Shown: positions 37,393 through 50,484, counted from the first letter of the stretch. The stretch: DNA of 64,000 bases from Anoplopoma fimbria (GCF_027596085.1 NC_072450.1:8629403-8693402); one strand, 5' to 3'. The notes: generated by a model from the letters alone, not told the origin. Made by a program: numbers and translations.

Positions 37393-38095
37393 GTGGGGAC
37401 GTAGCTAAGTACATTTACTCAAGTACTTGTACTTCAGTACTTTTTTCTGATGACACTTCGTATGTCTTTTCCACTAAAATTCTGAAAGAAATATTATAAT
37501 TTTTACTAAACATTCAGCTTAGTTAATAATTACTTTACAAATAAAGTAGTTGCACATAAAACAATAAGTTGATTAATCAATTGACAGATAATTAAACTTT
37601 TTAAATAATGGTTGCAAAAACATTTCATAGTTTCAGCTTCCAAAGGGGGAGGCCTTTGTATTTTAATAATTGTAATGTTTTCAGGCCAAACAAGCTTTTT
37701 CTGATGATGTCACTTTGGCTTAAAGTGATTTCTCTCTATATTTGGAATTTATACAAATCAATCAACTAAAAAATAATAATCAGATTAGTTTTAGAGTTAG
37801 AGTTTCAGTCCTACACAAAATATTTTAAAATGAGCTCAACCTCAGCCACCTGCATTAATAAAGTCCTGCTTTTACATTAAAGCATGAGTAATAATAGTAT
37901 ATTGATATAATATATACAGTACAGTAAAAGGGGCAATTTTTACTTTAATACTTTAAGTACAATTTCCAGATGAAACTTACATATTTTTACTAAAGTAACA
38001 GTTTCAATGCAGGACTCATACTTTTAAGTATTTTTACGTTGTGGTATTAGTGCTTTCACTAATGTAGAGGATCTGAATTCTTCCTCCATCACTGT
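37393..38095 (+). repeat. Dispersed fish repeat, near full length (AAGTACATTTACTCAAG family)
   Basis: It starts GCTAAGTACATTTACTCAAG then TACTTGTACTTCAGTACTTT and ends GAGGATCTGAATTCTTCCTC then CATCACTG. The interior holds GATTAATCAATTGACAG, the core of a second ATTAATC-type repeat family. A reverse copy lies 2.3 kb away at 40352-40995. Confidence 0.7.
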
Positions 38096-38901
38096 CGACA
38101 AAATGAAACAAAGTTCCCTGGTCATCAAAAGTAATGGCCTCAGTCTAAACATGAGTTGTGTGTAGTTCAACAAAAGAAGGTTTTTAGGAAGGACTGCACA
38201 AGTTATGCACAAATAAGGAAACAATGTACTTCCTGGAAACATACAGAGTGGGGGGTTATAACCTTAGAGGAATAAGAGCACTTTTATGTGCATTTGTGGG
38301 GAATTTATGTTGGAATTTATTTACATTTTTTTTTCCTTTATATTAATGTTTATTTTATTGGTTGTTCTTTTTGTGTTAACTTATTTGTAACAAGTTAGAA
38401 ATATGTCTAACTAACTAACTAAGGTGGGAATGTTATACTTTTGCTCTCAGAAGTCCGTTTGTAGAGCCTCTTCTCTCAATGTTTATGCACAAGGGAGTCT
38501 CCGTCATTCAATTTCTGTATTTCCTTAATAACACACATGAAAAAGGCAGTCAGCACGGGGCATTTCTCAATATTTCCTGCTCTCATTGCTTCTTAAAATG
38601 AAGTTCAAAAAAACATTATATGACTTTGTTACCCTTGTGCCAAAAGATGGCAGCAAAAACCCATTGATTCCCCGACTGAACAAAGTCCATTCATGAATGT
38701 AACCGCCACACAAAACACCCAGGAGACCAAGGCAATTATTTACTCCACAGCACTCTCAGCAGAGGATTGTGTTTCTGAAGAGAAAGTACAGACACGGTTC
38801 AAAGTCTGACCATGTGTGTTTCCAGTCATCCTTTGGTGCCAGACAGTCTAACTGCATGTCTGCCTGCCAGCACGTCCATCTATCTGTCCATCTGTGTCTC
38901 T

Positions 38902-38904
<3 letters not shown>

Positions 38905-38990
<86 letters not shown>
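38905..38990. repeat. (TG)n microsatellite
   Basis: About 86 bp of TG on plus. Confidence 0.97.
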
Positions 38991-38991
<1 letters not shown>

Positions 38992-39617
38992 TCAGCAATA
39001 CCTCATATCTTCATCACAACAGGAAGAATCAGAATCATTCATGTCAGACATGTTGTTGTTTTGTTTAACAGCTTCATGAGGAAGGAAACCAGAGGAGAAG
39101 AGCTTTGTATTTGAATGTACAATATATACAGTTTGAGATAAAGATAAAGGGATAACTCTGTTAAGTTAAATCTTTTGTATTTTGCTCCAACTAAAGATGA
39201 TCTCCACCTTAACATGTCTCTCATTAATAATATAGATTTTTTTAAATAAAGAAATCTTATTGTTAAGTAAGGGAAAGATAAAGTAAGTAGTCGTTGCATG
39301 ACTATGTTTTCATTTTAACAACAGAGAAATTGTTTCAATATATAACTGAGCCTTAGTTTTACACTGTGTGCTATGATCAAACAGATTTATATCAGCCTAA
39401 AATAGTAAGTAAACTAAGAAGGGTATTTGTTTTTTGGTGATCCAGTTTGTCTCTGGCTCAGACATTAGTAGGTGTGGTTATGACTGTTCTAGTAATTGAT
39501 TAGTTTATACTGTACTTTAGATCATTTTTTGGCAATATTTCTCTGCCAGAAACAAACAATTGTTTGATAAAAGTTGTCATTAACATACCGCCAGAAATGA
39601 TTTAAGTTGAAACAAAT

Positions 39618-39620
<3 letters not shown>

Positions 39621-39664
<44 letters not shown>
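39621..39664. repeat. (AT)n microsatellite
   Basis: About 44 bp of AT. Confidence 0.95.
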
Positions 39665-39667
<3 letters not shown>

Positions 39668-40351
39668 ATATATACTTAATGCACTGCAGTTCTGTGCAAA
39701 GGTAAGAGCCCTATTATGGAACTCTTAAATACACAAAAAGAATATGTTTGTAATTCTGCAGCAGAAAGTTTTCTGGTGTTATTGTCTCCCATGATTCATC
39801 TGCAAGCATCTCTCATTAAAGTCGGAGCTGTGACTTTATCCAGAATCTCCTGTATTGAATTTCACATTTTGTTTATCAGAACTGTATTGTAATTTAGTAC
39901 TGTGTACTGCTTTACTTTTTTTTGAGCTGAGATTATTGCTTTTACTGCAAATCATGTACTTAAGATGACTGCCATCAGTTCTCCAAAGCATGCTGAAGTG
40001 TTTTAGATTCCTGTGTATTCACATTCAAACAAATGGATTTTCTTACTGTAATGAAACAAAGGGGACATATGCCTGGAGGATAGGAAAAAAGACAGTCAAC
40101 AACACATTCAAGTTCTAACACCAAATTGACAAAAAGCACGCAAAGACTCTGGTTTGATCTTTGTTTGTATCTAACAGAAAATGAGAGACAGTTATTGTTC
40201 TTTAGATGTTTGAATTCAGAGTCTGGTCAACATGAGAGCAACAACTGAATGTCTTTGGATGCTTTTAGTAGTGTGGATGCATCTTTTGTCTAAGTCTTAC
40301 AATGTTCATGTAAAGGATAACTAGCATGTATGATATGTCACATGTGGATTC

Positions 40352-40995
40352 AGTAGTGGAGGAAGTATTCAGATCCTTTACTTAAGTAAAAGTACTAGAA
40401 CTACACTGTAAAAGTACTCTGTTACCAGTAAAGCCCTGCATTAAAAATGAACTTCGTTAAAAGTCTTTGAGTATAATCAGCAAAATGTACTCAAAGTATT
40501 AAGTAAAAGAACTCCCCTGTGACTGTGATACTGTTATATATTATATAATTAAATCATGACATGAACTTATCTAATGATTTTTTCATTAATTTGCTGATAT
40601 TTCTCCAATTAATTGATTGATCGTTTGATCTTGACTTGAAGTCACATTACCCAAAGTGACACCTTTGCAATGTTTGTTTTGTCCAACCAACAGGCCAAAC
40701 CTCAGAGTTATTAAAATAATTAAAAGCAAAAAACCTTTTTTTTGGAGAAGTGATGAAATGTTTTTACATGAAAAATAACTTAAACGATTATCAAAATATT
40801 TGCGAATTAATTTCCTCGTCAATTATTTAATTGATAAGTTTTGTTTGTAAAAAGTCCTAATTTGAAAAGTAACCAAAGTTGTCAGATAAATGTTTTGAAG
40901 TAGAATGTAAAGAAAATACTCAAGAACAAGTCAATCAAATTTGAACTTCAGCACAGTACTTGTAGCAAATGTACTTATACTTTCCGGCACTGTGA
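40352..40995 (-). repeat. Dispersed fish repeat, reverse copy with nested core
   Basis: AGTGGAGGAAGTATTCAGAT then CCTTTACTTAAGTAAAAGTA is the reverse of the end of the copy at 37393. The interior (about 40545-40850) carries ATTAATTTGCTGATATTTC, TTTGTTTTGTCCAACCAACA and AACGATTATCAAAATATTT. That is a second teleost repeat family, as seen at 13441 and 23925. The outer element resumes at AGTCCTAATTTGAAAAGTAA. Confidence 0.65.
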
Positions 40996-41176
40996 GTATT
41001 TCATTTGATGATTTGATGTTAAGGTGCAGGACAAACCCAAATGTTACAACACCAATTCTGTGGTTTCCTCCTTATTTCTGAGAGAACATTGGTACTTTTT
41101 GCGAGCAACGTGATCTTCAGGACTTTCCAGCTCACCAAAAATATAAATGAAAAGAACAAAACAAAACATTGTGCAG

Positions 41177-41239
41177 ACAATACAATACAATACAATACAA
41201 TACAATACAATACAATACAATACAATACAATACAATACA
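41177..41239. repeat. (ACAAT)n pentanucleotide microsatellite
   Basis: About 12 perfect ACAAT units. It produces YCIVL-repeat reading frames that are artefacts. Confidence 0.97.
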
Positions 41240-42281
41240 TTCTAATGCAGCAGCGAAGGCCAACTGTAGCGCTGCAGGGTATGTGTTGACATCTCCTCTG
41301 ACAATCTTAAGAACATCATCAGACGTGGTATTGTCGCCCTCGGGGCTCAGGCTAGTACCTGCAACACCAGCACACTGACAGGCCGACATAGCTTTCTCAC
41401 CTCCGCCTCAGTTTGATTGACATCGCCACAGAAAAAAACCCGAGCCAATCCCTATTAATACACTTCAGACCTGAACACAAGCGCAGAGACTTTGATTTGA
41501 GCTGATGCTTCACTCGCTGCGTCTCCTGTTCGACAACCAGACTCTCCTTTTGAAAGACTATCTGGTTACTGCTGCAGGAAAACAAGGCAGTTTTATCTTC
41601 TCTTGTCAATACGATGAGCTGAAAGTGAGACCTCTCAGTTCCACCCTTTTATTTCTGCTTTTTAACACCTTGCTTGAGACAAAGGGTGAGAGATGAAAAA
41701 TGGCTGTGTACCTCTGAGTGGTTCAAGAGGAGGTCAGACAATAAGGCTTTGTGGCTCTGGATAGCCGCCACGGTTCAATAAAACGCTTTGATATGTGGAA
41801 TAATGTCTGCGTGTTTCAAAGAGGGAGAGGAAAGAAGAAAGAAAAAGAGATGAAAGAGACACGTTTAATGTCTCCAACAGTTTCGGGGTTGTGTGATGTA
41901 GACCTGCATGGTTATTTTATTTTTATGTTGAAGTACAGTTTTGGTCTCGGTCACAGATGACGGTGATGCCACAGTTAGTAGATGACAGGATGACATGTGG
42001 ACAGCTGGTTAGTAATTTACTAACAAGGATGAAAGGCCTCAGAGCTGGACCACTACTTTTCCAATGCATAATTAATGATTTTATGAATAGATAGGCCGAT
42101 TACAGGGAGGACAGTTTAAAGGATCAGTTCAAAATGTGATTAATCAGAATGAACTTATATTTGAAATGAAAATATAAAAAGGTTGGGTGTGCTTGAACAA
42201 CTTAAAAATAATTGGTGTTTATTAGGGTGTTTTTTGCAAGTAGAAGGGAAAACAACTTGTTTTATAGCGCTAACACCTTTT

Positions 42282-42323
42282 TGACCCCTAGAGCCACAGT
42301 TAGTGCTGTGGCTCTAGGGGTCA
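42282..42323. repeat. Perfect 17-bp inverted repeat with 8-nt loop
   Basis: TGACCCCTAGAGCCACA, loop GTTAGTGC, TGTGGCTCTAGGGGTCA. It would form a strong hairpin in DNA or RNA of either strand. It lies just left of a dispersed repeat (42410 on). It is probably the remnant of a transposon end pair, but no parent was recognised. Confidence 0.92.
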
Positions 42324-42409
42324 CAACGACAGTCTGTAAGTTGATCCACCACTTTAGTTCAGACTAATACTTCAACAAACGATTCATTGTTTTTTATAAT
42401 ATTTTGCAC

Positions 42410-42862
42410 AGACATTTATGTCCCCCAGATGATGAATCCTAATGACTTTGGTGAAACATGCATCCATGGTTTTCAGTGCAATGTCTTAACAACTGTTGGA
42501 TGGATTGCCATTAAATTTGGAACAAACATTCATGTGCCACTCTGGATGAGTTGCTATAACTTTGATGAACCTCTGACTTTTCATTGAGCCCCATCATCAG
42601 GTCAATATTTGAATAAGTCCTACCTAAATATCACAAAGTAATACTTTGGTTTAGAACTAATGTCATTAGCATCAGCTTCATCCTTACTTTGTGTTTAGAG
42701 ATATTTAACACAATTTTAGCATTACAACACACAAATCTAAGACGGTTTTCATAGTAATCTTAGCTGCTAAACATCAGCATGTTAGCATTGTCATTGTGCA
42801 CATGTTAGCATGCTGACAATAGCACTTCGCTCAAACGATCACCACTGTACGCCCTGCTGGTG
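42410..42862 (+). mobile_element. High-copy percomorph repeat (GTTGGATGGATTGCC family)
   Basis: Contains ACTGTTGGATGGATTGCCAT, AAATTTGGAACAAACATTCA, CCCCATCATCAGGTCAA, ACTTTGTGTTTAGAG and CATCAGCATGTTAGCATTGT then CATGTTAGCATGCTGAC. I recognise this block, in this order, from many percomorph introns and UTRs, but cannot assign a family name. It is non-coding. Confidence 0.75.
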
Positions 42863-45800
42863 AGTTTGTTGAAAGAAACCATTTCCTGCTGTCAGGATAT
42901 ATCAGATATCTGAAAGCATACACCCGCTCAGTCTATGTTATTTATCACTGTTGGTCCGGACACAAAGAGTAACTTTCTAAAATACATTCACATTTGTCTA
43001 AGAAAATATATGTTAAAACAGGTTGTTGCCCTTTACATTTAAACACTGTCATTGCTTCTTTTAGTTTTGTTAACATTTTTAATAAGTTCACTTTATTGTG
43101 CAATGTTCCCATTTTTTCCCCTCACAAGGTCCTTGGGACTAGATAGACTAGCGGTCTAGAACAAAGACGAGTTCATCACCTTGTAATGTTGTCAGGTTTA
43201 TTCGGTTGTAGCCAAAGGCTCATTCTTCACACTGATTCCTGTCAGTTTGAAACAATTTTTATATGATTTCCAAAACCTCTGACAGGCCCAACCCAGTGCT
43301 GCAGCGCTGACAGGCTGCAGAATAATGTCACCAGTCTGGCTGCAACATGTTGTATCTGCATGGTTTTCTTTTTCTTCCTCATTTATGTTTATGTGTTGTC
43401 TGTTTCTCGTGTCAGCACATTTATTTGTGTTTCCCCTGCAGCTTTACTTCAGTTCATCTGCTGTTTAGATTATATGCATGTATGTACTGACTTGACAGAT
43501 GATCTGGTTTGCAAAGTTGAAAACTGGGTTTGGGCGGTTAAAGGATGCCTTCGGGTCAGTTTATTAGCATGCAGTGTCCAGAAGGAACTATCAAGACTGT
43601 CCTAAAGTCAAGCAAACACATTTCTCTGAGATCTGAAACAAGCTGAATGGACAGTGGAGGAGGAGATACTGTGTTCTTCTGAGTCAAGAGAGGGTGGAGA
43701 CTCCTGAAGTCTCTCTCCCGGGCGAGAGGAAACCTGAGCAGGGTCGGTACCGCGCTGGAATCTACCGCACTGGCATCTGCCAGAGCCAAAACCTCATTCT
43801 GGAAGTTTGGAAAGCAGAGCGGAGTGACAGCATTTCCTGCATCCATTTAGAGTCCCACAATATGGAAAACATTTAGACCTCTTAGAGGAAGAAAATAAAT
43901 CAAGTCATACGTTGGTTGGTTGGGTTGTGAGTTTTTTTTCCTCTGCTGGTATTTTGGGTAAATGCAAGTTTTGTAAAGGAAACCGTTTTATCTGTGAACA
44001 ATAACAAATTGGAAACAGAAGGGGAGTCAGTTTGATACTTGATTGTGTGGTCTCTGGGCAGGATTGTTCTTTGTTATGGATTTGTAAAATGAATTATATC
44101 AAAATGTCTACGAAAACAGTCAAATATCATCGGCGTCTCTGGAAACTATTGTCTGAGTAGTGTGGCTGTCTGCCAGAGTAACCAGGCATAATATTTACAC
44201 TAGCCTCTACTGAACCACTATTTAACCACCATACGTTGTATACATTTACACTACATTCATTACAAAAGTATGTTGGGAACACAAAAATGTCATGTTAGTC
44301 CAGAACCATGAGAGAAAAGCTTTCTATTATAGAGGAAAATCCTGTTTAAGGGTTGAAAGTTTTTCTAAAAGTAACAAACTTAAATGTAAAACAATTCAAA
44401 ATAAGCTCCAGTCTTCATCCTCCTATTTTCATTTACTAGATGAATCCTGTGACCAATGAGACCCTCAATGAAATAATGATTTCTTATATGTCCAACATGA
44501 GAAAAAGAAGTGTCAGCATTTGTGAATGACTCAACTGAAACATTAGAACTCAACAGTAATTAGTTTGTTTTTGCAATTTATGTCAAAGGCTTATAACACA
44601 ACAATCATACTTGAAAAGCTGGTCTAAGGATGTCTATAAACTTCCCTGTACAACATGAGTTTGTCTTTTCAAACTTCTTCCTTTTTTAAACTCTTAAAGT
44701 TACATATACTTAGTTACTGTAATTATGTTGGGAATTTGAGCGTATAAACTACTTTTTTTCTCTTTGATTTTGGTTTCACTTATATTGTATTTGTTTCAAT
44801 ATATAAATATTCACTCAAGTGTCAATGTAAAGCAAATGCATATAGTTGCATTCCACTGTTGCAAAGTCTTGTACCACTGTAATCAGTTCTGATCCCCATC
44901 TTCTAAAATCATGTTCTTATTATCTGCAATAGCAAACATTTTTGTAATAAACATGCATTGTGGGTTTTTTTTTGTAAATCAGATCAGAAGGAATCATTTA
45001 TATTGAATGTATCTGCAAAACATTCACAGTCAACATATAGTATTTCATTTTTTAATATATCCACTCAACCAAAGAAGGATTCAAGTTTTCATGATCATGT
45101 TTAGGCAGCTCGAAGCATGAAGTTAGGAGAGCATCGTAGTCTTGGTATTTAGCAAAGCAAATCTGCAGCATATAAAAATATTTTGTAGGAGACAGATCAT
45201 GCACCCATATTTTCTGGAAACGACCTTCTCCGTAGATTTCACTGCGCTGGTGTTACGTCACAGTTTGGATGAGAAAATCTCTCCTCTTGTTCTGCTAATG
45301 AATGTTCACCAGTGCAGGGGTTAGGTTATGCAATACGCTTCCAAAAAGTTCTATTTAAACTTTCTGGTTATGTGGAAATTTTGGGGAGGCACTGGGTGTC
45401 ATAGCAAAGCAGAGAGTATTATTTTTAGGGCGTATTAAGATAAAGGTGAAGATGATATGCTGTATATAAAAAAAATGGCATTTAAGAAGCTAAGTAACGT
45501 ATGCTTTGTTTATATAGTGTGCAAGTGTGAATGGTTGTTAGAGTGACTGCCAAATATGAAATGAAATCTTGTGACAGAAGAATTTAAAAGTCAAAGTAGC
45601 TTCAGCCAGTAAACAGATTAAATAAATTGTATTTTTTAATCTTCACCAGTGTGTTTAAATGTTTTGTAACTTATTAAAAAGTTCAGAGATAAGACAAGAC
45701 CGATAAATTACGTGGGATTGTTTAGTTTAGAAAAACCATCCCATTAACTGCACATCAATCACTTTCCATGACCTTCTCCGGTTTGTCTCTCAGGATGAGA

Positions 45801-46340
45801 ACTATTCTGAGGAAACTGTCAGGTGAATCAGGAGAAAGAGCTCTTTGGGTGATCTAAGGGGTTAAATGGGAGTCGAAGAGTCTCTTGGCTGCTGTTCAAG
45901 AGGGGAGCAGCTTCAGGCGGTACTGGTCGCGGCTCACAGCAGCTGAAAGAGAAGTTTGTCTCCAACGCTTCCCCCCCTCCTGTGTCTCTGTCTCCATATA
46001 ATTACACTATGGCTGACAGACATGGTGCTTAAAGTAACAAAACAAAGACGGACTGGAAAATAAACAGCGCCTCAGTCATTCATTGAGAGGGCGAGCCTGA
46101 GATGTGTATGTTGCTGAGTTTTATACTAATAGTTTAGCAGAGAGGGGGAATAAGTTTATAGTGAAAGCAAAGCTATACGTCCTTGGAAACCAGTCAGTCA
46201 TCCTATTACTCATATCCGTAAATTAATGAGGTCACATGAAGCTCAGCCACAACTGTTTAATTTCCAGTGACACAAGTGAGTCATGTTTTTTTTTGATTTG
46301 TAATTAGTTTGGAGTGAGTTCAATGCTTGAAATCTCAGAA
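42863..46340. other. Intergenic, no gene recognised
   Basis: Mixed sequence. The 45780-46110 part is more complex and GC-richer (GGCGGTACTGGTCGCGGCTC, ATATAATTACACTATGGCTG) and is a possible conserved element. The longest reading frames (about 80-96 codons near 43400-43850) show no domain. Confidence 0.45.
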
Positions 46341-46347
46341 ATAAAAA

Positions 46348-46359
46348 TGTGTGTGTGTT

Positions 46360-46441
<82 letters not shown>
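46348..46441. repeat. (GT)n microsatellite
   Basis: A short GT run, a TTTGTTTG interruption at about 46358-46365, then about 76 bp of GT. Confidence 0.97.
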
Positions 46442-46442
<1 letters not shown>

Positions 46443-47394
46443 TGGGGGTTTAAAAAGAGGCAGAATAAAACAGAGAGGAGGAGAGATGGAAAGATGGGCT
46501 GCAACTGGACAATTTCTGCACATGTATATATGTATATATAACATTCAAATTGAGTAATGAAATATAAAACATCTCTTGCGCTCACCTTTGGTTTCATCTT
46601 TTTATACTTGACAATATAAATAAGTAGTAAGACATCAGCCAAGGAATTAAAAACATATGCTAGAAATGAAATAATAGGACACTATGTTTTGTTAATTTAT
46701 CAGTAAGTTGATCTTAACAAATTTAGAATAACTGTAAAGACAATTTTGTCATCTATGGTTTATCTTACCATTTACTTTCTCATATCAACACAAAACTACA
46801 AAACTCACAGACAGGTGAGGTAAAAAAGTCAAAGGGTGCGGACAAATACTCTTTTTTTGTTACCAACTGTAAAATGCCCCAGAAGATTTTAGGTGGCAGT
46901 CATGACAACAGCTGGTTGAATTCTCTGAAAGCCAAGGAAAGGTGCTTCAATGCTTCCTTTCTTATCTCCTTTAGCAAAGGGAACACTGGAACATCCTTTT
47001 CAAAATAAAAGGAATTAATGCCGTCCCACATTGCTTGTCACAGCAACATTTAAAGTGACGCACCATTTGAAAAAACATTCTGCTTAGGTGTGATTCTTTC
47101 TCACACATGAATCCTTTCTTGAAATATTAAACATTCAGTTTGTCACTGATCTTGGTTTATATTTGTTATAAATAAAGCTGGTTTAAAAAATGATTCGTAG
47201 CCTTATGTAAGTGCAATGTGATTCTCTAAACACAGCGATTGTCTTTTCTCTAGTCATTTTTCAGTTCTTCTTCACATCTGTCCTTGACCTCATGCCATTT
47301 TCCAATGATGTCAAGGAAAAATAGTTTTTATAAAGACATGGTAAGTAATTTTTTAGACTGTTCGACAGCAGTTTACTTAGTTCAAAAGGCAAGT

Positions 47395-47640
47395 AAGGGT
47401 GAAAACAGGTAGACAGTCAGATGGGGGGGTTATGGATAGAAAAATCACCTCAACATCAGTCAGACAGGAGATCAGGAAGAATAAACCCTGGACAGACACA
47501 CACCAGACAATCTGGTAAACACAGACTGCTGATAGACCGGTATATATACATCAAAACTAATCAAGGAAATGGGGTGCAGGTGGGTGATGGGTGGAGCTGT
47601 TCCTGAGGGAGTGGCTGAATCTGGCTGAAGTCCTGACAAT
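47395..47640 (-). mobile_element. Possible solo LTR or LTR-like fragment
   Basis: In minus sense it starts TTGTCAGGACTTCAGCCAGA and contains CACCTGCACCCCATTTCCTT, a TATA-like GTATATATACC, then TTACCAGATTGTCTGGTGTG. This layout (TGTCAGGAC end, GC-rich front, TATA, short transcribed part) resembles fish LTR elements as I remember them. No coding region or second LTR is present. Confidence 0.35.
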
Positions 47641-49440
47641 TAATCAAACGAACAATTCAACAAAGAAGTTAAGCTCATTCTTTGTGCTGTTTACAGATCG
47701 TGATGTCGGTTCAGATATCTTTGTTCTGTTCAAGGCCTTTTTTAAAGAAGACGTTTTGACACAGTCGGAAAAGACAGGTGTATTTAATACAATTAACAAA
47801 GGCTGAGTTTCAGGGTTGTCCTGCAAAAGAGTCATTGCACACTGGTGTCATGGAAAAGATAATCTGATGTTAAACTGGTAACAAACTAAATGCTTCCACT
47901 TTATTTAATGGGTTAAGAAAATCAAAGCAACCTATTAAAAACAACCTTACAAAGTAACTGAACTGAGCTTAAGCTTAGTTTGTACCCCAATCACTCTTAC
48001 ATAAATGTATTTTGAAAGATCGACTGATGAGATTAAATTGAGGCGACAACAGCTTTGACCTCTGTGTCATTGGACATTTACACTAACTGATGACTCTCTC
48101 ACCCTCCATCTTTATTCAACAATGACTTTGAACTCTAAATTGGTGAATTTGTTTGGAGCTGAGATCTGAATTTATCTTTTCATTTTCAAGGAGCCACTTC
48201 AATAATACTGGATTATAATGTGGCTAACCAACATCAGAAATATGTGTGTATGCTTTTTATGCATTTATTTACATGTTTATTGACTACTTAAGATCTGTCT
48301 GTCATCATTTTTCTTTGGTTGTGAGGACATTAATAAACACTGATGTGCAATCAGTAACAAGACAGTGAGGAGATGTCTGAGCTGTCTGCTGTTTCACACA
48401 CAAGAGGGCTCGCTAACAGCAGAGGTATCGATCCACATGCACTCCAAGTGACAAAACACTGTCAAGATGATGATGTTGTGAAATGAGGGAAGAAGATGAT
48501 GGACTTCAAGGTTGGACTGTTTTTTCCTCTGGTGAACACTTGTGCTGCTTCAGATTTCTGCCCTCGTGGGTTAATTCAGAGCTGATCATATGAAAAATAT
48601 TTATATATAGATTAACTTAGTTTGTAACGTGTGAGGCTTGTTATTCTATAATTACAATAAATGATTATTTGTTATTTGTTGTGCGTACTTAATATTTCCT
48701 AGACAAATTTTCTTAATTCTATTTAGTAAATAGAATAGTTAAATTAGGTTGCTTAGAAAGAACAAGTAACCTGCCATTATTCTGTCATAATAACTTAACA
48801 AAAGTAATCTAGAAAGGTGCACTAAGTAGAGTACAGAGTACTGCTGTATTGTGTGATTGAATGAAGACAACTAGTGCTGTTCAGCGTCGTCAAATAGACT
48901 TCATTCAAACTCAAAAACCAAGCAGCGATATAACGTATTACAAACAATGGACTCGAAGTCGTCGAATAATACAATTTATACAATCGTGCCAAAACCCAAA
49001 GATAAACTCACCAAGCTATCTCGCTGCTTGGCAACGAGGTACAACAGTGTGTGTGTGTGAGTGACCGCAACCATAACCGGGCATTTAAAATTATCATGCA
49101 CTTTGATGCAGAAGAATGCGAGATTAGGCGTCGATAAAAAGGTGCACGCTCACTCAGTCACGAACGCACAAGTTGCACAAGACCAAACACATAACTTATT
49201 TTCAGGCTTACGCTTGGCGGAGATAATAATACAATTACATTTAAAGGAATCTTAACAAGGATTGAGATATAAAGTAAATATACCTTCAAACTAATATTTA
49301 CTTACCTTTCTGATGGCAATCTTTTTTTAAATCAATAACTCAACACCCCATTTGCTGAACTCAAGTAGCTGCAGTGATGTGCAAATGTACTCCAGGACAC
49401 CATGACATCACTTGACATGACATCATTCAACTTGCAGCCC
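47641..49440. other. Intergenic, no gene recognised
   Basis: AT-rich sequence without recognisable genes or strong repeats. Short reading frames on both strands have no domain. Confidence 0.45.
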
Positions 49441-49477
49441 TTTAAAGGGGCCCCAACCCACAGGTTGAGAACCACTG
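49441..49477. mobile_element. hAT-type terminal repeat remnant
   Basis: CCCAACCCACAGGTTGAGAA then CCACTG. GGTTGAGAACCACTG is the reverse of the CAGTGGTTCTCAACC end typical of hAT-derived MITEs. The partner end was not found, so the element is truncated or its left part (from about 49300) is too diverged. Confidence 0.5.
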
Positions 49478-49689
49478 GTCTAGACCATGCACTTGAAAAT
49501 GACCAACAAAAACACAAAGCATACGTGATATGCAGTTAAGGAGCTAAAACTTGTAAATACTGTGTTCCTTTAAGCGATCCTTCATCCTGTTTGTGGTAAA
49601 AACAGAAAATGTCTTCCATTAATTACCCATCCCTGATGTATTCATTAACATAATTATAACATCATAATCTGGACAGGGTAATTACACGG

Positions 49690-49860
49690 TGAAGGGGTGG
49701 AGCACGAGAGCCAGCGGCAGAATTAGCCCATTTTCCTTCAGTTCACAGTGAGGTCAGCACACAACGCAGCCCTGAAGACGAGGGCCAGAAACACTCCTCC
49801 GCCGCTCGCTGCCCGGGATCCGTTTCATCGTCTCCATGACTCTGAATCCTGACAAAGGAA
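49690..49860. promoter_or_regulatory. Candidate conserved intergenic element
   Basis: GC-rich, complex, non-repetitive block in AT-rich surroundings (GCCAGCGGCAGAATTAGCCC, CGCCGCTCGCTGCCCGGGAT). There is no coding signal. The role is inferred from composition alone. Confidence 0.18.
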
Positions 49861-50259
49861 AACAATTAAGACTGGAGGCGAGGCAGGGGTGTTTTCAGAT
49901 GAGAAAACCAAAAAAAAAAGAGACGGAAGAGAAACATGGCAAGTTTTTGGGGCTAGTCCTGCCAGCAGAAACTCTCCCAACCCGATCTCTCCTCTGAATC
50001 CTTCCATTGTATCCCAACCACAGATCCCACACTTTGCCTGGAAAAGCAGAGAGGAGACTTGACTGAAATATACATCAGAATTTTGGGCTGTGTTTATATG
50101 TGAATGAACTTTTTAAAAGGTTTTGATCCAGTTCTGGTTGTTGTTTTATGCAAATAAAAGTATAAAACAGTACTTCGAATACACAAATGTGATTGTTTTT
50201 TAGTGTCCATAATGCTGTGACATCTATTCAAGGTCAGACTCCAAGTATATTGGTAGCTC

Positions 50260-50375
50260 GAGAGCTTGTTCATCTCCTGGGCACTTGAGCAAGGCATCAA
50301 ACCCCCAACTGCTTGGAGAGTAGACTTTGTGGCAACCCCCTCGCTCAATGTATGTGTAATGAGTAACAACAACAG
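50260..50375 (+). mobile_element. SINE fragment
   Basis: GGGCACTTGAGCAAGGCATC, AAACCCCCAACTGCTTGGAG and CAACCCCCTCGCTCAATGTA match the middle of tRNA-derived fish SINEs (compare CTTGGGCAACACACTTAACC in the copy at 36993). The tRNA-like head and the tail are missing or decayed. Confidence 0.5.
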
Positions 50376-50417
50376 AGAGAAACCCATGAATTTCCCCTTT
50401 TAGGGATTAATAACATG

Positions 50418-50484
50418 CTTCTTCTTCTTCTTCTTCTTCTTCTTCTTCTTCTTCTTCTTCTTCTTCTTCTTCTTCTTCTTCTTC
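50418..50484. repeat. (CTT)n / (GAA)n trinucleotide repeat
   Basis: About 22 uninterrupted CTT units on plus, GAA on minus. It gives an artefactual poly-Leu reading frame. Confidence 0.97.

Noticed and set aside
41019..41389. YCIVL and NTIQY repeat frames
   Set aside because: They are translations of the (ACAAT)n pentanucleotide repeat.
49478..49485. Perfect palindromic Smad-binding element GTCTAGAC
   Set aside because: An 8-bp motif is expected about once in 64 kb by chance, and it abuts a hAT-type terminal repeat where it may simply be the 8-bp target duplication.
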